A DNA stretch of 64,000 nt, taken from assembly GCA_017559445.1 (NCBI GenBank), contig JAFYSJ010000019.1:46926-110925 (forward strand). Direction: 5' to 3'. The notes under the pieces are model-generated. The model did not search any database. It saw only the letters and a list, made by a program, of their open reading frames with translations, and was not told the DNA's origin. The position numbers were made by a program, and so were the translations under genes. The DNA is from Clostridia bacterium (GTDB lineage: Bacteria > Bacillota > Clostridia > RGIG7378). Of this stretch, positions 26,582 through 35,664 are shown piece by piece; position 1 is the stretch's first letter, and each line of letters starts with the position of its first letter.

Positions 26582-28225
26582 ATGAAGCTTGAAAAGAGCG
26601 GTTTTTCAGGTTATAAGGGTCCAGTAGTTGTTATCGTTATGGACGGTATCGGACTTTCTGACAGAGTAGAGGGCAATGCAGTTAAGCAGGCTTACACTCC
26701 TACATTGGACAGAATTATGGCCCAGTATCCTACAGTTAAGTTGAGAGCCCATGGCACAGCAGTAGGTCTTCCTTCTGACGACGATATGGGTAACTCTGAG
26801 GTTGGCCACAACGCAATCGGTGCTGGTAAGGTTTATAGCCAGGGTGCTAAGCTTGTTCAGCAGTCCATCGAGTCTGGTAAGATGTTTGCAAATACAGCAT
26901 GGCAGGAGATTTCTACAAATGTTGTAAACAACAATACAACTCTTCACTTCATCGGTTTGTTCTCCGATGGTAATGTTCACTCCCATATTGACCACCTTAA
27001 GGCTATGGTTAAGCAGGCTAAGGTAGACGGAGTTAAGACAGTTAGAATCCACACTCTTCTTGATGGTAGAGACGTAGGTGAGACATCTGCTCTTGAGTAC
27101 GTACAGCCCTTTGAGGCATTCCTTGCAGAGCTTAACGATGCAGGTTTTGATGCTAGAATCGCATCTGGTGGTGGCAGAATGAACATCACTATGGATAGAT
27201 ACGAGGCTGACTGGTCCATGGTACAGCGTGGTTGGAATACTCACGTTTTGGGCGAGGGCAGACAGTTCGCTACAGCAGAGGAGGCTATTACAACATTTAG
27301 ATCTGAGGCTAAGGTTATTGACCAGGATCTTCCTTCCTTTGTTATCGCTGAGAACGGTGCACCAATTGGTACAATCGAGGATGGCGACTCTGTAGTATTC
27401 TTCAACTTCCGTGGCGACAGATCCATCGAGATCTCCAAGGCATTTGAGACAGAAAACTTCACAGAATTCGATAGAAAGAGATTCCCTAAGGTTGTTTATG
27501 CAGGTATGCTTGAGTATGATGGCGACCTTCACATTCCTTCTAGATATCTTGTTTCTCCTCCAGAAATTCTTAACACAATGAGCGAGCTTCTTGTTAACTC
27601 TGGTGTTTCTCAGATGGCAGTTTCCGAGACACAGAAGTATGGTCACGTAACATATTTCTGGAACGGTAACAAGTCTGGTAAGTTCAGCGAAACACTTGAG
27701 ACATACTTTGAGCTTCCTTCTGACAACGTATCCTTTGATACAAGACCTTGGATGAAGGCTGTTGATGCAGGTGAAAAGTTCATTCAGGAGCTTGAGACAG
27801 GTAAGTACGAGTTTGCTAGAATCAACCTTGCTAACGGTGACATGGTAGGCCATACAGGTAACTTCGCAGCTACACTTATTGCTGTTGAGACTGTAGACCT
27901 TATTCTTACAAGAATCTTGAACACAATCGACAAGATGGGTGGCGTAGCTATTATTACAGCTGACCACGGTAATGCTGATGAGATGTACGAGATTGACAAG
28001 AAGACAGGCAAGGCTAAGGCTAACCCAGATGGCACACTTAAGGCTAAGACATCTCACACACTTAACCCAGTACCATGCATTCTTTATGATAACGTACACG
28101 GTGACGAGTATGAGGTTGTTGACACAGGTAACTTGGGTCTTTCCAACATTGCTGCTACAGCAGTTACATTGCTTGGATTCAAGGCTCCAGACTTCTGGGA
28201 TGACAGCATTATTAAGTTGAAGTAA
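26582..28225 (+). CDS. gpmI: 2,3-bisphosphoglycerate-independent phosphoglycerate mutase
   Basis: 547-aa Mn-dependent GpmI. The metal site Asp is in VVIVMDGIGLSD, the phosphoserine in DDMGNSEVGHNAIG, and the second metal cluster in ITADHGNADEM. Somewhat longer than the usual 510 or so residues. A different, ApgM-type mutase-like protein lies at 36506, so the genome has two alkaline-phosphatase-fold mutase genes. Confidence 0.97.
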   Translation: MKLEKSGFSGYKGPVVVIVMDGIGLSDRVEGNAVKQAYTPTLDRIMAQYPTVKLRAHGTAVGLPSDDDMGNSEVGHNAIGAGKVYSQGAKLVQQSIESGKMFANTAWQEISTNVVNNNTTLHFIGLFSDGNVHSHIDHLKAMVKQAKVDGVKTVRIHTLLDGRDVGETSALEYVQPFEAFLAELNDAGFDARIASGGGRMNITMDRYEADWSMVQRGWNTHVLGEGRQFATAEEAITTFRSEAKVIDQDLPSFVIAENGAPIGTIEDGDSVVFFNFRGDRSIEISKAFETENFTEFDRKRFPKVVYAGMLEYDGDLHIPSRYLVSPPEILNTMSELLVNSGVSQMAVSETQKYGHVTYFWNGNKSGKFSETLETYFELPSDNVSFDTRPWMKAVDAGEKFIQELETGKYEFARINLANGDMVGHTGNFAATLIAVETVDLILTRILNTIDKMGGVAIITADHGNADEMYEIDKKTGKAKANPDGTLKAKTSHTLNPVPCILYDNVHGDEYEVVDTGNLGLSNIAATAVTLLGFKAPDFWDDSIIKLK

Positions 28226-28255
28226 TTAGATTACGTAATTTAATAAATATATACA

Positions 28256-28292
28256 GGGTGCCTTTGTTAAATGCAGAGGCATCCTTGTTTTT
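28256..28292 (+). terminator. Terminator of the glycolytic block
   Basis: 8-bp stem GGGTGCCT / AGGCATCC (one G-T pair) followed by TTGTTTTT. Confidence 0.8.
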
Positions 28293-28296
28293 GCTC

Positions 28297-28325
28297 TTGC
28301 CTATATACCATTGTTATGCTAAAAT
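28297..28325 (+). promoter_or_regulatory. Promoter for secG
   Basis: TTGCCT (28297-28302), 17-bp spacer, TAAAAT (28320-28325), right after the upstream terminator. Confidence 0.6.
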
Positions 28326-28384
28326 ACCCAATTGTGACGTCGTCTAAGAGGTCAGTAGACTTATTAATATATTTGAGGTAGACA

Positions 28385-28738
28385 ATGAACGCTTTTCAGA
28401 TTATTTTTGGTATTCTTGATATTATTGTATGTGTAGCTCTTATCATCATCGTTATGACACAGAGCAGCAAGACAGGTGGTCTTGGCGCAATCGGTGGTCA
28501 GTCTGATGCTGGTTTCGGTGCAGCTAGAGCTAAGTCTCACAGAAATGAAGCAATCCTTACTAAGGCTACAATCGGTCTTTCTGTATTGTTCATCGCTCTT
28601 TCTGTTGCATTGTTCGCAGTTTCTGCTAAGAAGACAACTACAACAACAGCTACAGCAACTCCTACACCTGCAGCAACAGCTACAGCAACACCTGAGGCAG
28701 ATCCAACAGCTACTCCAACAGCTACACCTGAGGCATAA
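28385..28738 (+). CDS. secG: SecG translocase subunit with Thr/Pro-rich tail
   Basis: 117-aa SecG of the SecYEG channel. Two membrane helices (about residues 4-23 and 58-78) flank the conserved GGLGAIGGQSD loop. Unlike typical 75-80-aa SecG, it has a C-terminal tail of about 35 residues made almost only of Ala, Thr, Pro and Glu (TATPTPAATATATPE). By SecG topology this tail should be outside the cell. The same TPT-type sequence links the domains of the amidase at 39468. Confidence 0.92.
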   Translation: MNAFQIIFGILDIIVCVALIIIVMTQSSKTGGLGAIGGQSDAGFGAARAKSHRNEAILTKATIGLSVLFIALSVALFAVSAKKTTTTTATATPTPAATATATPEADPTATPTATPEA

Positions 28739-28768
28739 TATTCACTGGATATTTTAAAGCTAATTTAG

Positions 28769-28801
28769 AACACAGTATCGATAATCGATGCTGTGTTTTT
28801 T
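28769..28801 (+). terminator. Terminator of secG
   Basis: Stem AACACAG / CTGTGTT with an inner ATCG/CGAT pairing, followed by a T run. Confidence 0.85.
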
Positions 28802-28826
28802 AGGTTAAATAGGTTATATTATTACC

Positions 28827-30830
28827 ATGGCAAGAAAGATTAAAACTAAACAAGTTCATCACAAGAAAAAGGTTAAGCCAAAGATTACCATGCCAACTGT
28901 ATATGGCATTTATAGTGATACTGGTAGAGGCTTTGGATTTGTAACACCTCTGGAAGAATCTAAATTTTCAGAGGATATTTTTGTGCGCTTTGAAGATGCA
29001 CTTGGTGCCATGGATGGTGATCAGGTTTGCGTTAGACTTAGCCCATCTGGAAGAAGAGGTAAGCCTGAGGGTGAAGTGATTCGTGTTGTTGAGCGCAATG
29101 TGATAAATATGGTTGGCTCATGCTTCCAATCAGAGCGTGGCTATGTATTCCAACCAGATAATCCTCGACTTAGATCATATAGTTATGTTTTGGAGCATAG
29201 GTCCGAGCTTGCCCTCGCAGGACGTAATGCTAAGGACGAAAAGCTTAAGGTTTGTGTTTCTGTATACAGATATCCTAAGAATTCCACAGTTAGAGTGGTG
29301 GTTAATTTGACTGAGGTTTTGGGCAAGGTTGGCGATAAGGGAATCGATGTTTTGGCCATTATTAAGTCATATGGATTCCACAGCACATTCAGTAGACAGG
29401 TTATTTCAGAGTGTAATGCTCACTCTGACGAAATTTCTTCTGAGGAACTTGTGGGTCGTGAGGATTTTAGAGATTACCAGATAGTTACTATTGACGGTGA
29501 TGATTCCAAGGATTTTGACGATGCAGTATATGCAGAGCTCATGCCGAACGGCAACTATATGCTTCAGGTCCATATTGCAGACGTTTCTCATTATGTGGAG
29601 CCCATGTCATTTACAGACAAGGAGGCTTATTTTAGGGGCACAAGTGTATATTTCTTGGACAGAGTTTTGCCAATGCTCCCTGAAAGATTATCCAACGATC
29701 TGTGTAGTTTGAGACCAAATGTGGACAGGCTTACAATGTCTGTTGTAATGGAGGTTTCACCCTTTGGTATTGTAGAAAACTATCGCATTGTACCAGGTGT
29801 TATTAAGTCCCAGGGTAGACTTACTTATTCTAAAGTACACCAGTTTTTGCAGGGAGAAAATTCAGAATACGACAAGTATAGTCGTAACCTTAAAACAATG
29901 GCTAAATTAGCCGAAATTTTGAGAAATAAGCGTGAGGAAAGAGGCTCATTAGAGTTTGCCTTCCCAGAATTTAGAGTTCTTTTGGACGAAAATGATTGCC
30001 CTTTATCTGTTGAAAAGATTGAAATAACAGAGGCAAATGGTTTGATAGAGGAATTCATGATTCTTTGTAACGAAACAGTTGCAGAGCATATAACAATGCT
30101 CAAGGAACCCATGATTTACAGAATTCACGATAACCCAGATAGCGAGAGACTTGCTAAATTTGCTAAGTTTATTCGCGGGCTTGGATATTCCTTGAATATT
30201 AGCGAGCTTGGTCTTCAGCATCAGTTGGCTAACCTGATTTCTGCTACAGATGGTGATCCAAGACAGCAGATGATCCACACAGCAATGCTCAGAAGCCTTA
30301 AAAAGGCACAATATTCTCAAGATAATAGAGGACATTTTGGTTTGGCTAGCCCATGTTACTGCCATTTTACATCTCCAATCCGTAGATATCCTGACCTTAT
30401 GGTTCACAGAACTCTTAAGGAAATTATGGGAATAGGAAGTGGGATTATTCATCCAGATGAGGATTTGGCTGCAGCAGCACTTCACCTTTCTAACAAAGAA
30501 AGAGATGCTCAGGAAGCAACTCGTGAGGCTGAGGAGATCAAAAAGATTGAATATATGCAGGCTTTTGTTGGTCAGTGGTTAGAAGGCGTTATTTGCGGAG
30601 TAACAAATTCAGGATTGTTTGTGGAGCTTCCTAACGGAATTGAAGGATTTGTGGAAATGTCTACAATGCATAGATTTTATGACGTAGACATGGACAACTA
30701 CAGGATTAAGTCTCGTGGTGGCAACATTGTATTGGCAGTGGGCGATCCAGTTACAGTTAAGGTTGTTAGTGCCAATGTTGGTAGACGTAGAGTTTACTTT
30801 GAATTAGACAAGAAATGTGAGGGACACTAA
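28827..30830 (+). CDS. rnr: Ribonuclease R
   Basis: 667-aa 3'-5' exoribonuclease. A basic N-terminal stretch is followed by cold-shock domains (YGIYSDTGRGFGFVTP), the RNB catalytic domain with DGDDSKDFDDAVY and the LASPCYCHFTSPIRRYPDLMVHR signature in its later part, and a C-terminal S1 domain (WLEGVICGVTNSGLFVELPNGIEGFV). Shorter than many homologues. No Shine-Dalgarno is seen; TATATT ends seven bases before the ATG, so a leaderless transcript is possible. smpB, its usual neighbour, is instead at 48650. Confidence 0.95.
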   Translation: MARKIKTKQVHHKKKVKPKITMPTVYGIYSDTGRGFGFVTPLEESKFSEDIFVRFEDALGAMDGDQVCVRLSPSGRRGKPEGEVIRVVERNVINMVGSCFQSERGYVFQPDNPRLRSYSYVLEHRSELALAGRNAKDEKLKVCVSVYRYPKNSTVRVVVNLTEVLGKVGDKGIDVLAIIKSYGFHSTFSRQVISECNAHSDEISSEELVGREDFRDYQIVTIDGDDSKDFDDAVYAELMPNGNYMLQVHIADVSHYVEPMSFTDKEAYFRGTSVYFLDRVLPMLPERLSNDLCSLRPNVDRLTMSVVMEVSPFGIVENYRIVPGVIKSQGRLTYSKVHQFLQGENSEYDKYSRNLKTMAKLAEILRNKREERGSLEFAFPEFRVLLDENDCPLSVEKIEITEANGLIEEFMILCNETVAEHITMLKEPMIYRIHDNPDSERLAKFAKFIRGLGYSLNISELGLQHQLANLISATDGDPRQQMIHTAMLRSLKKAQYSQDNRGHFGLASPCYCHFTSPIRRYPDLMVHRTLKEIMGIGSGIIHPDEDLAAAALHLSNKERDAQEATREAEEIKKIEYMQAFVGQWLEGVICGVTNSGLFVELPNGIEGFVEMSTMHRFYDVDMDNYRIKSRGGNIVLAVGDPVTVKVVSANVGRRRVYFELDKKCEGH

Positions 30831-32150
30831 ATGGGTTATACTTTTGCAGTTTTATCCTTAGGATGTAAGGTAAATCAATACGAAATACAGGCCCTTTGCG
30901 AAGAGTTGGCTAAGCGTGGATTAACTCAAGTGCCTTTCGACCAGCCTGCAGATTCATATATTGTTAATACTTGCACTGTAACTGGCATGTCTGATAGAAA
31001 ATCTAGACAGATGCTGCGTCGTACTAAGAAGCTTAACCCCAAGAGCGTACTCACTGTAATGGGTTGCTATAGCCAGCTTTCTCCAGATGCAGTAGCAGCT
31101 ATGGAGGAGACAAATATTGTTTGGGGTACTCGCCATAGAGAAAAGCTTCCAGATGTTATTATGGATGCATTGGGAAGCAATACTCCAGTAAAGATTCGTT
31201 CAGACATGACTTTTGAGCGAAAAATTGACCCTATTAATATCTCATATATGTCAGAGAGATGTAGGTCATATATCAAGATTGAAGACGGCTGTAACAGATA
31301 TTGTACATATTGCGCTATTCCATATGCTAGAGGCCCCGTTTGCAGCAGAAATCCACAGGAAATTGTGGACGAGGCAAAGCGTTTAGCCAAGGATGGTTGT
31401 AGAGAGGTTGTTCTTATTGGAATTAATCTTGGTGTGTACGGCAGAGATTTGGAGGGTAAACCTACAATTTCTCATGTAATTAAGGAAATTGCAGAAATTC
31501 CAGAAATTGCACGAATCAGAATTGGTTCCATGGAGCCGGACATGGTTAACGAGGAGTTCCTTGAGTGCTTGGCTACAACACCCAAAATGTGCTCACATTT
31601 TCACATGGCCCTTCAGAGTGGCTGTGACAATCAGCTTAGGGATATGCACAGAAGGTATACTTGTCAAGAATTTGACGAATACTGTCAGAATCTTAGAAAT
31701 GTTCGTCCCGATGCAGCCATTTGCACAGATATTATGGTAGGTTTCCCAGGTGAAACAGATGCAGACTTTGAATCAACCATGGGATTTGTGGAAAAAATTG
31801 ACTTTGCACAGATGCATGTGTTTAAGTACTCACGTCGCCCTGGCACAAAGGCTGATAAAATGCCAAATCAGGTTGATGAAGAGCTTAAAAATAGTCGCAG
31901 TGAAGCTTTGATTTCTCTTGAAAATAAGTTAAGCCTTAAGTTTAATGAAACTTTAGTAGGCAAGACTATGGAGGTTTTGGTTGAGCGCAAGTGTGGCCAG
32001 GATGAGAATCTTTGGGAAGGCCATACAGATAACTACGTAACAGTTCGTTTCTGTGGCGGAGAAAATTTATCAAACACATTAGTTAATGTGAATGTAACTC
32101 GCGCAGAGACTGATTGTGTCTATGGAACTATTGAAATAGCCACTGTTTAG
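30831..32150 (+). CDS. mtaB: tRNA (t6A37) methylthiotransferase MtaB
   Basis: 439-aa radical SAM enzyme making ms2t6A37. It starts TFAVLSLGCKVNQYEIQAL (first cluster-binding Cys). The radical SAM triad is in IEDGCNRYCTYCAIPYARGP and a TRAM domain closes the protein. LGCKVNQYE, in place of the MiaB/RimO pattern, supports MtaB. Its ATG directly follows the rnr stop. Confidence 0.95.
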   Translation: MGYTFAVLSLGCKVNQYEIQALCEELAKRGLTQVPFDQPADSYIVNTCTVTGMSDRKSRQMLRRTKKLNPKSVLTVMGCYSQLSPDAVAAMEETNIVWGTRHREKLPDVIMDALGSNTPVKIRSDMTFERKIDPINISYMSERCRSYIKIEDGCNRYCTYCAIPYARGPVCSRNPQEIVDEAKRLAKDGCREVVLIGINLGVYGRDLEGKPTISHVIKEIAEIPEIARIRIGSMEPDMVNEEFLECLATTPKMCSHFHMALQSGCDNQLRDMHRRYTCQEFDEYCQNLRNVRPDAAICTDIMVGFPGETDADFESTMGFVEKIDFAQMHVFKYSRRPGTKADKMPNQVDEELKNSRSEALISLENKLSLKFNETLVGKTMEVLVERKCGQDENLWEGHTDNYVTVRFCGGENLSNTLVNVNVTRAETDCVYGTIEIATV

Positions 32151-32160
32151 ATGGTATAAT
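32131..32160 (+). promoter_or_regulatory. Promoter for ireB-ruvX
   Basis: TTGAAA (32131-32136), 18-bp spacer, TATAAT (32155-32160). It overlaps the end of mtaB. Confidence 0.65.
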
Positions 32161-32189
32161 TTCTACATATTGACCAAGGAGGTAACACC

Positions 32190-32456
32190 GTGGATAGAGG
32201 TACTATTAAGTTTAAGTTGACCAATGATAAGGAGGACATTAGAGAGGTTCTTCATCAGGTATACGACGCACTTAAGGCTAAGGGTTACAATCCATTAAAT
32301 CAGATTGTAGGATACATTATTTCTGGTGATCCCACATACATTACTAGCTATAACAATGCTCGTGCTATGATTACACGTATTGACAGAAATGACTTGTTGG
32401 AGGAGATGACACTGGCTTTCCTTAAGGATCACTGTGGCATCGCAAGCAACGACTAA
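32190..32456 (+). CDS. ireB: IreB/UPF0297 family regulatory protein
   Basis: 88-aa protein starting with GTG behind AAGGAGG. In Enterococcus IreB is a substrate of the Ser/Thr kinase IreK. The family cores EVYDALKAKGYNPLNQIVGY-like and SGDPTYITSYNNAR are present. The gene is nearly always followed by ruvX, as here with TAATG overlap. Confidence 0.93.
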   Translation: MDRGTIKFKLTNDKEDIREVLHQVYDALKAKGYNPLNQIVGYIISGDPTYITSYNNARAMITRIDRNDLLEEMTLAFLKDHCGIASND

Positions 32457-32869
32457 TGGCCAGAATACTTGGTGTAGATTACGGCAGAGTCCGCATTGGA
32501 GTTGCTATTAGCGACATTTCTGAAACCATTGCAGGTCCACTGGTAACTATTAAGAACCATAACGGTTGCTTAGAGGAGCTTGTTAAGATTTGTAAGGATA
32601 ATCAGGTTACAACTATTGTTATGGGTTACCCTCGTAATATGAACGGTACAGAGGGTGAAAATTGCCAGATGGTTAACGAGTTTTCAGATAGACTCGTTGA
32701 GGCAGGAGGATTTAATATCATCAAATGGGATGAGAGATTGTCTTCATGCGCTATTCATTCCATGCTTGCTCAGACAGGAGCTCGCGTTGGCAAAGACAAG
32801 GGCAAGGTCGATAGAATGGCTGCAGTTTATATTTTGCAGGGCTATCTAGACTATGCTAAAACACATTAG
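32456..32869 (+). CDS. ruvX: Holliday junction resolvase-like protein RuvX/YqgF
   Basis: 137-aa RNase H-fold protein implicated in 16S rRNA 5' processing and recombination. ILGVDYGRVRIGVAISD carries the first catalytic Asp, VMGYPRNMNG and WDERLSS (Glu) follow, and DRMAAVYILQGYLD closes the active site. Normal length. Confidence 0.94.
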   Translation: MARILGVDYGRVRIGVAISDISETIAGPLVTIKNHNGCLEELVKICKDNQVTTIVMGYPRNMNGTEGENCQMVNEFSDRLVEAGGFNIIKWDERLSSCAIHSMLAQTGARVGKDKGKVDRMAAVYILQGYLDYAKTH

Positions 32870-32897
32870 ATTTTAGTTCTTTGAGAGGAGAATATAT

Positions 32898-33203
32898 ATG
32901 AACAAGGATAACATTAACACACCTCAGGAGATGGATGAGGATATTATTGAGATTATTGATGAGTCTGGTGCTACAATGCCATACAAGGTACTTGCTGATT
33001 GCGAGTGGAATGGCAATGACTATATCTTGCTTGAGCCCCAGTTCGACACAGGCGAACCCGATGAGGTTATGATCTTTAGAGTTATTGAGGAGCCAAATGG
33101 TGACTTTAACTTGGTAGATCTTGAGTCCGAGGAAGAGGCAAGAGCAGTATTTAACCTTTTCAAGGGTATGCTTGCTGAGGACGACTTCCAGTTCGAGGAG
33201 TAA
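32898..33203 (+). CDS. DUF1292 family protein
   Basis: 101-aa acidic protein of the YrzB-like DUF1292 family, which usually follows ireB-ruvX. The signature region is YILLEPQFDTGEPDEVMIFRV. Function unknown. GAGGAG precedes the start and a terminator follows. Confidence 0.88.
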   Translation: MNKDNINTPQEMDEDIIEIIDESGATMPYKVLADCEWNGNDYILLEPQFDTGEPDEVMIFRVIEEPNGDFNLVDLESEEEARAVFNLFKGMLAEDDFQFEE

Positions 33204-33219
33204 TTTAAAATTGATTTTG

Positions 33220-33247
33220 AGAGTGGAGATTTTTCTCCACTCTTTTT
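33220..33247 (+). terminator. Terminator of ireB-ruvX-DUF1292
   Basis: 9-bp stem AGAGTGGAG / CTCCACTCT, loop ATTTTT, T run. Confidence 0.88.
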
Positions 33248-33312
33248 GTATATTGAGGCAAATGGTGGAAATACTATGGACGTACTCAAAAATATTTAAG
33301 AGGAGATTTGCT

Positions 33313-33474
33313 ATGAACGAGGCAAATTATAGTATCAAGTGTTCTGTTAATAGGTGTAAGCACCATTGCAAGGATGAGGACTTTTGTTCTCTAGCAAAGA
33401 TTCAGGTAGGCGAGAGATGCCAGAGTAATTCTGACCAGTGCTTTACTGATTGTGAATCTTTTTGTCGCAAGTAA
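33313..33474 (+). CDS. DUF1540 cysteine-rich small protein
   Basis: 53-aa protein with nine cysteines spaced in the DUF1540 manner (IKCSVNRCKHHC, then DFCSLAKI, then RCQS, then QCFTDCESFC), probably a metal-binding knuckle. The start at 33313 has AGGAG seven bases ahead. Homologues are common in clostridial spore-formers, some linked to sporulation, but no function is assigned here. Confidence 0.85.
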   Translation: MNEANYSIKCSVNRCKHHCKDEDFCSLAKIQVGERCQSNSDQCFTDCESFCRK

Positions 33475-33480
33475 TGGAAC

Positions 33481-33508
33481 AAAAAAAGACGCTTAGGCGT
33501 CTTTTTTT
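33481..33508 (+). terminator. Terminator of the DUF1540 gene
   Basis: A7-GACGC-TTAG-GCGTC-T7; symmetrical, so it could act in both directions. Confidence 0.88.
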
Positions 33509-33721
33509 AGTGAGCCGCTTTCGGCTAGTATACGCACTGTCGCGCTAGTGAACCGAACGCGTTGCTTTCTAGTGAAATGACCACTGGAACATAGGTACCA
33601 GCACTAAACACTGCAAAGCTGTGCTTTGCGAACCGTGTCTCCCGCGCTTCGGAAGTAGCGGGCGAACTTTGATTACTTTGGGTCGTTCCAAAGTAATGGT
33701 CATACACCAAAAACTAAACAC
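33509..33721. repeat. Composite intergenic repeat region
   Basis: Three hairpin-CTAGT units lead (33509-33567), then a module GAAATGACCACTGGAACATAGG with CAGCACTAAACAC. Two further hairpins follow: CCCGC/GCGGG near 33632-33652 and ATTACTTTGG/CCAAAGTAAT near 33672-33697. A last ACTAAACAC is at about 33711. The same module order, inverted, is at 49150-49246. No gene is seen between 33475 and 33771. Confidence 0.7.
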
Positions 33722-33771
33722 TATAAAATCTCCAAAATCTATGTTATCATCTCATCATATTCGGAGGAAGT

Positions 33772-35202
33772 ATGAGAGAATATTGGGACAGCATTTATAA
33801 GGGGTTACTTGACACTAAGCCAGAGGAGTTTGGTTTTTTGCTTACGCTATGCATAGCCTTAGTTTCACTTGCCATGGCAATTGTTTTCTTTAACAAGGGC
33901 CTTAGATTTTACAAGTTTGGCAAAGAATCCTTAGCAGATCCAAATAACGAGATTTTCTCCAAGAGATATGATTTCTTGGATTTCATTAGAGCCATTGCCA
34001 TTATTATGGTTATGGTATTCCACATATGGCAGCAGTCTTGGATGTGGCCCACATTCTATATTGGTGACATCACAATTAATCTTAATCATTTTGCAGTAGC
34101 AGGATTTATGGGCGTAGAAGCCTTATTTGTTCTTAGCGGATTCTGCTTGTTTTTACCATATGCTAAGTCCTGCTTCACAGGTAAGGACTATAAGGTTAGT
34201 CCTTGGACATTTTATAAAAAGAGATTGCTTAGAATTGTACCTAGCTACTTTTTGTCCATAGCGCTTTTGCTTTTGTTCGACAAAACAGTAAATATTGGCG
34301 TTGGTCCTGAGTTCTGGCGCAACTTGATTAACCACCTCTTGTTCATAGAGAACCTTACTATTCAAAAGGGCTGTACTTACATTAACTTTGTCTACTGGTC
34401 CTTGGCTGTAGAGATGCAGTTTTACATCCTTTTCCCATTTATTGCATGGCTAATGAAGAGACAGCCACACCTAACAACACTTGGATTCCTTCTTGTTTCA
34501 AATGTGTATAGAGCTAATATTTTGCTCAATAAGGTGGATCAGCTATCTGTTCTGTTCAACATGCTTCCGGGTATGTTAGACTTGTTTGTGCTTGGAATGT
34601 ATGGCTCGTGGTGGGCTATGAGGCTTAAGGCCGGTACATATAGTTTTAAGCCAGGAACAAAGCTCGCTTTTAAGACAATAATGTCCTTAGGTTTTATAGC
34701 ATTTAGTGCTGTTTTGAGCTCAATTTTGTATTGGCTCATGCAGTTTAATTACTACAATACAGGATTTACTGCAGTAGGAGGCAACCAACTGTTCCAGACC
34801 TTAGTCAGACCTTTCTGGGGCATTTTGGTTATGCTTCAGATGATATGTGGTGTGTTCCTTTTCAAATGGATAGAGAAGATTATTGCATGTAAGCCCGTGA
34901 AGTTCATGGCAAGAATTTCCTTAAACCTTTATTTGTGGCATCAGTGGATTTCTGTAAAGTTAAGAGTTAATAACGTATTTCACTACGATATTTTAAATTA
35001 TGAGGTAAATCAGTTTGATCCTGAGTGGGGTAAGAAGGCATTCTGGGGTAGCATTGTTGTTGCCATTATAGTGGCTTATCTGTTTACTTTGGTGGACGAA
35101 TGGCTTGTAGAAAAGATTCCACAGCTTGGTAAGTTAATTGGAAAGGGAGCAAGCATCGTAAAACAAAAGCTCATTTTGAACAAAAAAGAAGAGGCTCAGT
35201 AG
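33772..35202 (+). CDS. Membrane acyltransferase, OatA/Acyltransferase-3 type
   Basis: 476-aa integral membrane protein with about ten membrane segments. The acyltransferase-3 signature DFIRAIAIIMVMVFHIWQQ contains the conserved Arg and His; FVYWSLAVEMQFYILFPF is the usual second box. Such enzymes O-acetylate peptidoglycan or surface glycans. It lacks the SGNH domain of full OatA, so the acceptor is unknown. GGAGGAAG precedes the start. Confidence 0.85.
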   Translation: MREYWDSIYKGLLDTKPEEFGFLLTLCIALVSLAMAIVFFNKGLRFYKFGKESLADPNNEIFSKRYDFLDFIRAIAIIMVMVFHIWQQSWMWPTFYIGDITINLNHFAVAGFMGVEALFVLSGFCLFLPYAKSCFTGKDYKVSPWTFYKKRLLRIVPSYFLSIALLLLFDKTVNIGVGPEFWRNLINHLLFIENLTIQKGCTYINFVYWSLAVEMQFYILFPFIAWLMKRQPHLTTLGFLLVSNVYRANILLNKVDQLSVLFNMLPGMLDLFVLGMYGSWWAMRLKAGTYSFKPGTKLAFKTIMSLGFIAFSAVLSSILYWLMQFNYYNTGFTAVGGNQLFQTLVRPFWGILVMLQMICGVFLFKWIEKIIACKPVKFMARISLNLYLWHQWISVKLRVNNVFHYDILNYEVNQFDPEWGKKAFWGSIVVAIIVAYLFTLVDEWLVEKIPQLGKLIGKGASIVKQKLILNKKEEAQ

Positions 35203-35217
35203 AGTCTCTTTTAATTT
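35189..35217 (+). terminator. Terminator overlapping the acyltransferase stop
   Basis: 9-bp stem AAGAGGCTC / GAGTCTCTT (one G-T pair), loop AGTA, then TTAATTT. The stop codon lies inside the hairpin. Confidence 0.75.
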
Positions 35218-35228
35218 ATGCTATTAAA

Positions 35229-35462
35229 TTACATTAGAGTTTCAACTTCCTGAAGTACTGTGCTCATGGGGACGCCAAGTGCTAGGCAGATACGATAAAA
35301 TGTAGCCATTGTAGGTTTACGTACGCCATTTTCGATGGCACTGAGATGAGATCTTCCGATGCCAGCTGCTTCACTTGCAGCTTCTTGTGTAATACCCATA
35401 CCAATTCTTGTGTTTGCTAACACACGTCCCACTATCACGGGATCTATGTTGGATGAAGCCAT
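35229..35462 (-). CDS. XRE-family transcriptional regulator
   Basis: 77-aa one-domain Cro/C1-type HTH: LANTRIGMGITQEAASEAAG followed by IGRSHLSAIENGVRKPTMATFYRI. The start at 35462 has TTGGAGG ahead. It is divergent from the SpoIIP-like gene with about 200 bases between, so it may control that gene or itself. No ligand domain. Confidence 0.88.
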   Translation of the reverse strand: MASSNIDPVIVGRVLANTRIGMGITQEAASEAAGIGRSHLSAIENGVRKPTMATFYRICLALGVPMSTVLQEVETLM

Positions 35463-35664
35463 TAAATTATCCTCCAAAGATATAATAATAGCGTAATTTC
35501 TTGCGCCTGGATTAGTATAGTTTAGAGGGTTTATCACTTCAATACGTTTAGGGGAAAGTGTCAAATAATGGTAAAAAACTTTGCCTGTTGTAATGGTAAA
35601 AATGTGTCTTTGTACGCATTTGTATACATATACTTTCGTGACCATAATATGTGGAGGTTTATGT

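Noticed and set aside
26606..28099. 497-codon open frame opposite gpmI
   Set aside because: It mirrors the strong codon bias of gpmI; no family match, no ribosome site, and similar shadows lie opposite other highly biased genes.
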